Position numbers and translations under genes: made by a program. The notes below the pieces were generated by a model. The model saw only the letters and a list, made by a program, of their open reading frames with translations, ran no database searches and was not told the DNA's origin. Below, piece by piece: positions 57,357-64,000 of a DNA stretch of 64,000 nt. The DNA is from Rhizobium sp. Root1203 (GTDB lineage Bacteria; Pseudomonadota; Alphaproteobacteria; Rhizobiales; Rhizobiaceae): contig NZ_LMCW01000012.1 in the NCBI RefSeq assembly GCF_001424945.1, positions 926,414 through 990,413 on the forward strand. Reading direction: 5' to 3'. Every line of letters begins with the position of its first letter. The stretch's first letter is position 1.

Positions 57357-58127
57357 TCAGGCGTCCAGGCTCTGCTGGAGCAGCCCCGTCAGATAGCCGG
57401 CCATGACCCCTTGACCTGCTTCGTCTGAGATGAGGTCGTTGCGGACCTCGATCATTACATTGCGAAACCCGTTCGAAAGCCCGTGCAGGATCAGCGTGTG
57501 CGTCACGCCGTCCACAGGGCCGTAGGGTTCGTTGCGTTCTACTTTGTAAAGCGGCGCGCCAGTCGCTGCGACCGTGAGCATACGGTCCGCGAGACGGCTG
57601 TCTTCGTCGTGCAAAATCCCGATTTCCACGGCGCGCGACTTGCCGTGATATACGGGAGTGAAGCTATGGACGGTTGCAATCACGGTCTCCTGCCCCCTCG
57701 CCCTGCGGTCGCGAATCAGCGCCCGAATAGCGTCGTGGAAAGGAATATACAACGCTTCTGTGCGCGCGTGTCGTTCTTCCGGGCTGAGATGCGCATTGCC
57801 GGGAACATCGTAGACTTCGCTCTTCTCCGGCATGGCGCCCGCAGCGTCCGGCGGCCTGTTGCAGTCGTAGATCAGCCGCGAAAAACGCTGGTACACCAGT
57901 GTTGCATCGAGCGCATCCGAAATGCCCCGAGCAACTGCAAGCGCGCCCGGATCCCATGCGATATGACTGCTCAGCGCATCCATGGAAAGCCCGAGCGTGC
58001 CATAGCGCTCGGGAAGCAGGCGGGAGGCGTGCTCGCAAACGACAAGCAATGGACTTCTGCCGTTCGGCCGCTCGACCGCGACGCTCTCGCCATCCGACTT
58101 GCTCAGGACCTCGAACTCAGCAGGCAT
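57357..58127 (-). CDS. N-formylglutamate-amidohydrolase-family enzyme
   Basis: Zinc amidohydrolase of 256 aa. LLVVCEHASRLLPERYG holds the first metal site, SSHIAWDPGALAVAR the second, and VHSFTPVY the third. LIYDCNRPP contains the conserved arginine for the glutamate side chain. HutG relatives split N-formylglutamate, but no hut genes are near. In this gene row it could instead hydrolyse a gamma-glutamyl amide to release glutamate (inference). ATG 58127 is used; the codon before it is GTG. It is the first gene of the minus-strand row and diverges from rpiR. Confidence 0.85.
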   Translation of the reverse strand: MPAEFEVLSKSDGESVAVERPNGRSPLLVVCEHASRLLPERYGTLGLSMDALSSHIAWDPGALAVARGISDALDATLVYQRFSRLIYDCNRPPDAAGAMPEKSEVYDVPGNAHLSPEERHARTEALYIPFHDAIRALIRDRRARGQETVIATVHSFTPVYHGKSRAVEIGILHDEDSRLADRMLTVAATGAPLYKVERNEPYGPVDGVTHTLILHGLSNGFRNVMIEVRNDLISDEAGQGVMAGYLTGLLQQSLDA

Positions 58128-58208
58128 CACAGCCGAACCATCCCAATCATTAATAAAATACTTATAAGAAAAGAATTCTTCAGGTTTGATCCCCTGTCAA
58201 GCGCATCC

Positions 58209-58262
58209 TGAAAAAATCTTTTCACAACAGCAGTTGACATGGATTGTGACAGCGTTGTTAAC
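58209..58262 (+). promoter_or_regulatory. Divergent control region: inverted repeat and rpiR promoter
   Basis: TGAAAA (58209-58214), four bases, TTTTCA (58219-58224) is a perfect inverted repeat in the space between the amidohydrolase and rpiR genes. RpiR proteins bind palindromes with such TGAA/TTCA arms. A consensus -35 TTGACA lies at 58234-58239 with GTTAAC 17 bases later (58257-58262) as a weak -10, reading toward rpiR. Both are candidates only. Confidence 0.5.
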
Positions 58263-58309
58263 TTTCAGTGGGAAAGTGGCACAAGACCAATCCCGGGGAG
58301 CAAGATCGC

Positions 58310-59182
58310 GTGACCGTGGCGTCGAAAACAGTTTCGGACGTAATCCACTCGCATTTTGGCACGCTCACGCGCGCCGAGAAGCAGTTGGCTGAAAGTCTGC
58401 TTGATAACTATCCTGTCTCCGGACTGGGCAGCATCACCACGATTGCCGAAAATGCCGGCGTATCGACGCCGACCGTCGTACGCATGGTTCAGAAGCTCGG
58501 CTTCAAAGGCTATCCCGACTTTCAGGCGCACCTGCATCAGGAAGTCGAAGCAACGATTTCCAATCCGATCGCAAAGCACGACCGCTGGGCGTCCAACGCG
58601 CCCGGCACGCACATCCTGAACCGCTTTGCCGACGCGATCATGGGCAATCTGCGACAGACGCTGAGCGGCCTCGACACGGCAACCTTCGACAGCGTTGCTT
58701 CGCTCCTGTCCGAGCGCAAGCGTGGACTGTATTTCGTCGGCGGCCGTATCACCGGGGCGCTGGCCGAATACTTCTTCACGCATATGCAGGTCATTCGCCC
58801 GAACACCACGCTGCTTTCGTCGAATTCCAGCAGCTGGCCGCAATATGTTCTGAACATGAGCCCCGGCAGCCTGCTGATCATCTTCGATATCCGCCGCTAC
58901 GAGCAGGAGATGGTGAGCCTTGCCACCGCGGCACGCAAGAGCGGCGCGGAGATCATCGTTTTTACCGATCAATGGGGTTCTCCGGTCGCCAAGCTGGCAC
59001 GCCATACGTTTCGCGTGCAGATCGAGGCACCATCGGCCTGGGATTCTTCCGTTGTCACGCTTTTCATCGTCGAGGCGCTTATCGAAGCGGTTCAGAACTC
59101 GACATGGGATGAAACGAAAGTGCGTATGAAAACGCTGGAGGGGCTATTCGAGCAGACCAAGCTCTTCCGCAAACTTGGCTAG
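58310..59182 (+). CDS. RpiR-family transcriptional regulator
   Basis: Regulator of 290 aa. The N-terminal HTH_6 domain (about 5-80) has FGTLTRAEKQLAESLL and the recognition segment AGVSTPTVVRMVQKLGFKGY. The SIS domain (about 120-260; GLYFVGGRITGALAEYFF) would bind a phosphorylated or amino metabolite. I start at GTG 58310 because GGGGAG lies 10 bases upstream; a GTG at 58268 has no ribosome site. It lies between the divergent amine-catabolism row and the ABC importer and could control either or both. Confidence 0.9.
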   Translation: MTVASKTVSDVIHSHFGTLTRAEKQLAESLLDNYPVSGLGSITTIAENAGVSTPTVVRMVQKLGFKGYPDFQAHLHQEVEATISNPIAKHDRWASNAPGTHILNRFADAIMGNLRQTLSGLDTATFDSVASLLSERKRGLYFVGGRITGALAEYFFTHMQVIRPNTTLLSSNSSSWPQYVLNMSPGSLLIIFDIRRYEQEMVSLATAARKSGAEIIVFTDQWGSPVAKLARHTFRVQIEAPSAWDSSVVTLFIVEALIEAVQNSTWDETKVRMKTLEGLFEQTKLFRKLG

Positions 59183-59283
59183 GAGGGAAAAGTACGGCAG
59201 AAAAATGACAACGTGGCACAAGCGAAGGAACGCGTCGTAAATGAAACATCATCGCCAAATGCCTGCGATACAAAGAAAAATTA

Positions 59284-59312
59284 ACGTCATTGAACTGTCA
59301 CGAAAGCTTCAC
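59284..59312 (+). promoter_or_regulatory. Possible Pho box upstream of the ABC importer
   Basis: ACGTCAT (59284-59290), four bases, CTGTCAC (59295-59301), then GCTTCAC (59306-59312) keep the 11-base step of PhoB sites. The first two units match 11 of 14 consensus positions (two CTGTCAT). It ends about 52 bases before the start codon. The resemblance to the site in front of btaA strengthens both. It suggests the importer is induced by phosphate limitation and may carry an organophosphorus compound. Confidence 0.55.
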
Positions 59313-59363
59313 GTAACGTCAGTAACAGCATCGTCGGACACTGAAACCTGAAGGAGAACAACA

Positions 59364-60467
59364 GTGATCTCTAATATTTCTAGACTGCTTTCGCTTTCGA
59401 CTGCAATTGTTGTGGCTTCAACTGCAATTGCAGCTGCGGAGCCAAGCGCCGAACTCATCGCTGCCGCCAAGAAGGAAGGCACCCTGACGACGATCGCCCT
59501 TCCGCACGACTGGTGCGGCTACGGCGACGTCATCGCCGGTTTCAAGGCCAAGTACGGCCTGGAAGTCAACGAACTGAACCCGGACGCAGGTTCGGGCGAT
59601 GAAATCGAAGCAATCAAGGCCAACAAGGGCAACACCGGCCCGCAGGCTCCCGACGTGATCGACGTCGGTCTCTCCTTCGGCCCGTCGGCAAAGGCCGATG
59701 GCCTGATCCAGCCCTACAAGGTTTCGACCTGGGACTCCATTCCCGACAGCGCCAAGGATGCCGACGGCTTCTGGTATGGCGACTACTACGGCGTCCTCTC
59801 TTTCCTGGTGAACAAGGACCTCGTCAAGGAATCCCCGGCGGATTGGGCTGACCTCAAGAAGAGCGACTACGCCAACACGGTAGCCCTTGCTGGCGACCCG
59901 CGCTCGGCCAACCAGGCTGTTCAGGGCGTGTTCGCTGCCGGCCTCTCCGCCGCAGGCGGCGACGTTGCCAAGGCCGGCGACGAAGGCCTGAAGTTCTTTG
60001 CCGAACTCAACAAGAGCGGCAACTTCGTTCCGGTGACCGGCAAGGCCGCTCCGTTTGCTCAGGGCTCGACCCCGATCATCGTTGCCTGGGACTACAACGC
60101 TCTTTCGTGGGGCGAAAGCCTGAAGGGTAACCCGCCGTTTGAAGTCGTCGTACCGAAGACGGGTGTCGTCGCCGGCGTCTACGTTCAGGCGATCTCCGCT
60201 TTCGCTCCGCATCCGAATGCAGCAAAGCTCTGGATGGAATACCTTTATTCGGACGAAGGTCAGCTCGGCTGGCTGAAGGGATATTGCCACCCGATCCGGT
60301 TCAACGATCTTGCAAAGAACAACAAGATCCCGAAGGAACTGCTCGACAAGCTTCCGCCGGCGGCTGCCTATGAAAAGGCAATCTTCCCGACGCTTGAACA
60401 GCAGGGGGCAGCCAAGGAAACCATCACCAAGAACTGGGATTCCGTGGTTGGCGCTAACGTCAAGTAA
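59364..60467 (+). CDS. ABC transporter substrate-binding protein
   Basis: Periplasmic solute-binding protein of 367 aa, type II fold (iron/polyamine/phosphonate cluster). The start is GTG 59364 with AAGGAGAACAACA before it. The signal peptide ends near AIAA-AEPS. SAELIAAAKKEGTLTTIALP begins the mature part, and VIDVGLSFGPSAKADGLIQPY, DYYGVLSFLVNKDLV and WDYNALSWGE form the ligand cleft. This last group is common in polyamine, iron and 2-aminoethylphosphonate binders. The ligand is not fixed by sequence alone. Confidence 0.9.
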   Translation: MISNISRLLSLSTAIVVASTAIAAAEPSAELIAAAKKEGTLTTIALPHDWCGYGDVIAGFKAKYGLEVNELNPDAGSGDEIEAIKANKGNTGPQAPDVIDVGLSFGPSAKADGLIQPYKVSTWDSIPDSAKDADGFWYGDYYGVLSFLVNKDLVKESPADWADLKKSDYANTVALAGDPRSANQAVQGVFAAGLSAAGGDVAKAGDEGLKFFAELNKSGNFVPVTGKAAPFAQGSTPIIVAWDYNALSWGESLKGNPPFEVVVPKTGVVAGVYVQAISAFAPHPNAAKLWMEYLYSDEGQLGWLKGYCHPIRFNDLAKNNKIPKELLDKLPPAAAYEKAIFPTLEQQGAAKETITKNWDSVVGANVK

Positions 60468-60542
60468 CTGAAATAAGTGCCTCTCCGCTGCCCTGGGTGG
60501 CGGAGAGGTGTCCCTGTCTACCGCCCGATAAGGCTGTCGTAT

Positions 60543-61436
60543 ATGAGCAGTGTTTCAACACCCGTGGCCAGCACCACGCCCCTGATAAATCGCGACAGGG
60601 TTATCGACTGGCTCGGCATAGCGCCATTCATGATATTCGCGCTGATGTTTCTCATCATCCCGACAGTGTATCTGGTAGCGGGCGCATTCCTGACACCGGA
60701 AGGCGATCTTACCCTCAAGAATATCGCCGACCTGTTCACGCCTTCCATCATGAGCGCCTACTGGATCAGTATCAAGGTGTCGGTTGCATCCGCTCTCGGC
60801 GGCGCGCTGATCGGCTTCATGCTCGCTTGGGCAGTCGTGCTCGGGGGTCTTCCCCAGTGGGTCCGCTCCGGCCTTCTGACCTTTTCCGGTGTCGCATCGA
60901 ACTTCGCCGGAGTACCGCTCGCCTTCGCCTTCCTCGCCACGCTCGGACGCACCGGTCTCGTCACCGTTCTGATGCGTGATTGGTTCGGCTTCAATCTCTA
61001 TTCGACGGGCTTCAACCTTCTGAGCTTCCTCGGCTTGACGCTTACCTACATGTACTTCCAGATCCCGCTGATGGTGCTGATCCTGACGCCGGCGCTGGAC
61101 GGCATGAAGAAGGAGTGGAAGGAAGCCGCGTCGATCCTCGGCGCCTCGAACGGCCAATACTGGCGCATGATCGCCTTTCCAATCCTCTGGCCGAGCCTGA
61201 TGGGCACCACCCTGCTCCTGTTCGCCAACGCCTTCGGCGCCATCGCGACGGCGTATGCCCTGACAGGAAGCGCGCTCAATATCGTGCCGATCCTTCTCTA
61301 CGCACAGATCCGCGGAGACGTGCTTCACAATGCCAACCTGGGATACGCGCTGGCGCTTGGCATGATCGTCATCACCGGCCTGTCCAACCTGTTCTACATC
61401 CTGCTGCGCATGCGCGCTGAACGGTGGCAAAAATGA
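60543..61436 (+). CDS. ABC transporter permease (PotB-type)
   Basis: Six-helix inner-membrane permease of 297 aa. The cytoplasmic coupling helix that contacts the ATPase is EWKEAASILGASNGQYWRMI. The ATG at 60543 has AAGG nine bases upstream. The end overlaps the second permease by 4 nt (ATGA). Two separate permeases with one ATPase is the PotABCD layout, unlike the single fused permease of some phosphonate and iron importers. Confidence 0.92.
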   Translation: MSSVSTPVASTTPLINRDRVIDWLGIAPFMIFALMFLIIPTVYLVAGAFLTPEGDLTLKNIADLFTPSIMSAYWISIKVSVASALGGALIGFMLAWAVVLGGLPQWVRSGLLTFSGVASNFAGVPLAFAFLATLGRTGLVTVLMRDWFGFNLYSTGFNLLSFLGLTLTYMYFQIPLMVLILTPALDGMKKEWKEAASILGASNGQYWRMIAFPILWPSLMGTTLLLFANAFGAIATAYALTGSALNIVPILLYAQIRGDVLHNANLGYALALGMIVITGLSNLFYILLRMRAERWQK

Positions 61437-62221
61437 AGACATCCCGCCTTGGAGCATGGATCGCCACAGCACTCGGCGCGATCTATTTCGTATTGCCGCT
61501 GATCGCCACGATCGAATTCTCGCTGCGCATGCGGCGCGGCACATATAGTTTCGACGCCTATGCTTCGGTCTTTTCCGATGTCCAATTCCGGCAAACCTTC
61601 GGCTTTTCGATGCTGATGGCACTGCTGACCATCGTGTTCGGCATGCTTCTCGTCGTGCCGACCGCCTACTGGGTTCGCCTGCGCCTGCCGCAGATCCGTC
61701 CCGTGGTCGAATTCATCACCTTGCTGCCCCTGGTCATCCCGGCCATCGTCATCGTCTTCGGCTATCTCAGAATGTACAACTCGTCATCGATGTTGCCCTT
61801 GACCGGCTCGACGACGGGCACCAACATCCTGCTCGTCTTCTCCTACATGACGCTTTCCCTGCCCTACATGTATCGGGCGGTCGATACCGCAATGCGCGCA
61901 ATCGACGTCCGCACCCTGACGGAAGCCGCCGAAAGCCTCGGCGCGAGGTGGACGACGATCATGTTCAAGTGCATTTTCCCGAATGTCATGAGCGGCGTGC
62001 TTTCGGGCGCGTTCATCACGCTCGCAATCGTCATGGGTGAATTCACCATGGCAGCCCTCCTCAATCGTCCGGCTTTCGGTCCATATTTGCAGCTGGTCGG
62101 CGCCAATCGCGCTTACGAACCATCGGCGCTGGCGGTCATCGCCTTCTCGATCACCTGGCTCAGCATGGGCCTGCTCCAACTCGTCTCCCGCTTCCACAGA
62201 GCCGCCCCGGCTAAGTCGTAA
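61433..62221 (+). CDS. ABC transporter permease (PotC-type)
   Basis: Second permease, 262 aa, six predicted helices. The coupling motif is TEAAESLGARWTTIMFKCIF. ATG 61433 overlaps the stop of the first permease in ATGA; a GTG three codons upstream is less likely. It pairs with the PotB-type subunit to form the channel. Fourteen bases separate it from the ATPase. Confidence 0.92.
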   Translation: MKTSRLGAWIATALGAIYFVLPLIATIEFSLRMRRGTYSFDAYASVFSDVQFRQTFGFSMLMALLTIVFGMLLVVPTAYWVRLRLPQIRPVVEFITLLPLVIPAIVIVFGYLRMYNSSSMLPLTGSTTGTNILLVFSYMTLSLPYMYRAVDTAMRAIDVRTLTEAAESLGARWTTIMFKCIFPNVMSGVLSGAFITLAIVMGEFTMAALLNRPAFGPYLQLVGANRAYEPSALAVIAFSITWLSMGLLQLVSRFHRAAPAKS

Positions 62222-62235
62222 GGTATTTGGTTTTC

Positions 62236-63297
62236 ATGGCCTTTCTCGAACTCGCAAACCTCAAGAAATCCTTCGGCAACGTACAGGTCGTGCATGACTT
62301 CAACATGCAGATCGAGAAGGGCGAATTCATTTCGTTCCTCGGCCCGTCCGGCTGCGGCAAGACGACGGTCTTGCGCATGATTGCAGGATTTGAAACGCCG
62401 ACAGCCGGCCGGATCGCCATCGGCGGCAAGGAACAAGGCAATCTCAAGCCGAACAAGCGCAACATCGGCATGGTCTTCCAGGCCTACGCCCTGTTTCCCA
62501 ACATGAGCGTCAACGACAACGTCGCGTTCGGCCTGAAGGTCGCAGGCGCTCCCCAGGCCGAGATTGATCAGCGCGTCAAGGAGATGCTGGGCCTCATCAA
62601 GCTCGACCATCTTGCCGATCGCTATCCCTACCAGCTGTCGGGCGGCCAGCAGCAACGCGTCGCACTGGCACGCGCGCTTGCCGTGAAGCCCCAGGTCCTG
62701 TTGCTCGACGAACCGCTCTCGGCTCTCGACGCCAAGATCCGCGTATCGCTGCGCGAAGAAATCCGCGCCATTCAGCAGAAGCTGGGGATCACCACGGTCT
62801 TCGTCACCCACGACCAGGAGGAGGCACTGTCCATCTCCGATCGCATCGTCGTCATGAATGGCGGTCGCGCGGATCAGATCGGCACGCCTTTCGAGATCTA
62901 CAACACCCCGGCCACCCGCTTCGTCGCCTCGTTCGTCGGCACACTGAACATCATCGACGCGAAGGTGATCGATCCTGCGGTAAACCGCATCCAGATCGGC
63001 GATCAGGGCGTGACGCTGAAGCAATCGATCGCCGCCTTCAAGGCGGGCGACACGGTGTCTCTCGCCCTCCGCCCGGAAGCCGGCTCGCTATCCGATACGA
63101 TCGCCAGCGATACGGCACTGAGAGGCGAAGTGGTGTCGGCACATTTTCTGGGGTCCGTCATCCGCACGCGGATGAACGTCGGCGGCAACGTCATTTCCTT
63201 CGACATGTTCAACAGTCCCGGCGTCACGCCGCCGGCAACCGGCGAGACTGTGACGCTGCGGTTCATGGCCGCCGACCTTCTCGTCATTCGCGACTGA
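62236..63297 (+). CDS. ABC transporter ATP-binding protein (PotA-type)
   Basis: Cytoplasmic ATPase of 353 aa that powers the importer. Walker A GPSGCGKTT, signature LSGGQQQRVALARAL and Walker B VLLLDEPLSALD are complete, followed by the H-loop VFVTHDQEEALS. The C-terminal TOBE domain (about 280-353) is of the polyamine/iron type. ATG 62236 is chosen over a TTG three codons upstream. It follows the second permease within the same operon. Confidence 0.93.
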   Translation: MAFLELANLKKSFGNVQVVHDFNMQIEKGEFISFLGPSGCGKTTVLRMIAGFETPTAGRIAIGGKEQGNLKPNKRNIGMVFQAYALFPNMSVNDNVAFGLKVAGAPQAEIDQRVKEMLGLIKLDHLADRYPYQLSGGQQQRVALARALAVKPQVLLLDEPLSALDAKIRVSLREEIRAIQQKLGITTVFVTHDQEEALSISDRIVVMNGGRADQIGTPFEIYNTPATRFVASFVGTLNIIDAKVIDPAVNRIQIGDQGVTLKQSIAAFKAGDTVSLALRPEAGSLSDTIASDTALRGEVVSAHFLGSVIRTRMNVGGNVISFDMFNSPGVTPPATGETVTLRFMAADLLVIRD

Positions 63298-63336
63298 TCG
63301 GCTGAGGACCTACCGACGAGGGGTTTGCCGAACGAC

Positions 63337-63361
63337 CGGCTTGCGGCGAGATCGCAAGCCG
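63337..63361 (+). other. Hairpin between the ATPase and NIPSNAP genes
   Basis: CGGCTTGCG (63337-63345) pairs perfectly with CGCAAGCCG (63353-63361) across seven bases. There is no T-run after it, so it is more likely an RNA-stability or partial-attenuation element than a full terminator. Confidence 0.45.
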
Positions 63362-63421
63362 CTCACTATAGTCCCGTCGGGTGGCAGTTCGCCCGGCACG
63401 CCTCACACAAGAGATATTTCA

Positions 63422-63727
63422 ATGATTACCTGCCACCTGCGCTATGTACTCGACCCCTACAAGATTTCGGAATTTGAAGAATATGCCCGGCTCTGGATCC
63501 CGATCGTCAATCGGATGGGCGGCAACCATCACGGCTATTTCCTGCCCTCGGAAGGCGCCAGCAATATCGCGGTTGCGCTCTTCTCCTTCCCAAGCTTTGC
63601 GGCCTATGAGGATTATCGCCTGCGCATGGCTGGAGACGCTGAATGCCAGGCGGCCTTGGAGCTCGACCGCCGCAACCGCAGCATCATCAGCTACGAGCGC
63701 AGCTTCATGCGTCCGGTCCTCGGCTAG
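63422..63727 (+). CDS. NIPSNAP-family protein
   Basis: Small ferredoxin-like-fold protein of 101 aa. It begins MITCHLRYVLDPYKISEFEE, with the NIPSNAP features YARLWIPIVNRMGGNHHGYF and FPSFAAYEDYRLRM. The biochemical function of the family is unclear. It follows the importer by 124 bases, containing a hairpin, and precedes the PP2C-like gene by 34 bases on the same strand, so it probably belongs to the operon. Confidence 0.85.
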   Translation: MITCHLRYVLDPYKISEFEEYARLWIPIVNRMGGNHHGYFLPSEGASNIAVALFSFPSFAAYEDYRLRMAGDAECQAALELDRRNRSIISYERSFMRPVLG

Positions 63728-63761
63728 GCCGCGCGCAGTCTGCCAGGGCGAGTGAACCCAA

Positions 63762-64000
63762 ATGCCTGAACCTCGGATAAGAATTCTCGATACCATCACC
63801 AGCCCCGGAAATCCGGAAAGGCCCAATGACGACCGCTTCGGCCACAACGACGCCACCGCCTTCGTTATCGACGGCGCCACGGGTCTCGGCGATCGCCGGT
63901 ATATGGAGGAGGCCGACAGCGACGCCGCCTGGATCGCCGAGCGATTTGCGCACGGTTTTCAGCAGCATTTGACGCGCGACACCAAGGTCTCCGACGTCGC
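63762..64000 (+). CDS. PP2C-like protein phosphatase (partial, continues past right edge)
   Basis: The reading begins MPEPRIRILDTITSPGNPER and continues with PNDDRFG and AFVIDGATGLGD. These correspond to the first two metal-binding motifs of PP2C phosphatases (the asparagine-aspartate block and the V-DG-TG block). About 79 residues lie inside the window; the rest is cut off. Its place behind an importer and NIPSNAP gene is unusual for a signalling phosphatase. It may be a stand-alone member with a metabolic role. Confidence 0.8.
   Translation, partial: MPEPRIRILDTITSPGNPERPNDDRFGHNDATAFVIDGATGLGDRRYMEEADSDAAWIAERFAHGFQQHLTRDTKVSDV

Noticed and set aside
57357..58127. HutG of histidine degradation
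   Set aside because: The family matches but no hutU, hutH, hutI or hutF is near; the neighbours point to amine metabolism, so the symbol was withheld.
58231..58255. Pho-box-like repeat on the minus strand between the amidohydrolase and rpiR genes
   Set aside because: CTGTCAC and ATGTCAA are both present but with five instead of four bases between them, so the repeat step is wrong.

Overview
The window looks like a chromosomal segment of a Rhizobiaceae-type alphaproteobacterium (Rhizobium, Sinorhizobium/Ensifer, Agrobacterium or a close relative). The evidence is a GC-rich base composition, a complete rhizobial-style division and cell-wall (dcw) cluster, a betaine-lipid btaA-btaB pair, PPi-dependent phosphofructokinase and a short intergenic repeat of rhizobial type. 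No phage, IS element, tRNA, CRISPR array or integration site was seen.

Positions 1-20543 hold the dcw cluster on the minus strand, read from right to left: mraZ, rsmH, ftsL, ftsI, murE, murF, mraY, murD, ftsW, murG, murC, murB, then ddlB, ftsQ and ftsA (cut by the left edge). Genes mostly overlap by 4 nt or nearly touch. Upstream of mraZ, four TGGG repeats at exact 10-bp steps cover a predicted promoter, a textbook MraZ operator. The cluster is split between murB and ddlB by aquaporin aqpZ (minus), and by a plus-strand MFS transporter and Tat-exported phosphoesterase.

Positions 20544-41405 are housekeeping and envelope genes: a small zinc-ribbon ORF, RNase P RNA (minus), two tandem sarcosine-oxidase-like flavoenzymes, a lytic transglycosylase, an AmpD-type amidase with a DjlA-like protein, an EamA exporter, PPi-PFK, a LysE exporter, a lipoprotein transglycosylase, a serine hydrolase, btaA-btaB with a possible Pho box, a GH25 lysozyme lipoprotein, an MltB-type transglycosylase, a 25-residue membrane microprotein in its own transcription unit, an ArsR-methyltransferase regulator with metF behind a palindromic operator, ettA and a periplasmic RNase T2.

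Positions 41573-50479 hold an alpha/beta hydrolase, a second EamA transporter, and a CoA-transferase overlapping a thiamine-diphosphate enzyme (substrate unknown). They face RidA, a DUF442 protein and an aldose-epimerase-like protein. An L,D-transpeptidase and an orphan ParA-type ATPase follow.

Positions 50662-64000 are the most interesting part. A minus-strand set encodes an N-formylglutamate-amidohydrolase-like enzyme, an APC/ACT amine permease, a PuuA-like glutamine synthetase, an aldehyde dehydrogenase and an iron alcohol dehydrogenase. Together these could form a gamma-glutamylation route for an amino alcohol such as ethanolamine. An XRE/PIN toxin-antitoxin pair sits inside the set. Divergent from it are an RpiR regulator and a four-gene ABC importer (binding protein, two permeases, ATPase) behind a second possible Pho box, followed by a NIPSNAP protein and a PP2C-like phosphatase cut by the right edge. 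The two Pho-box candidates, at btaA and at the ABC importer, share ACGTCAT-N4-CTGT, which suggests phosphate-linked regulation of both.
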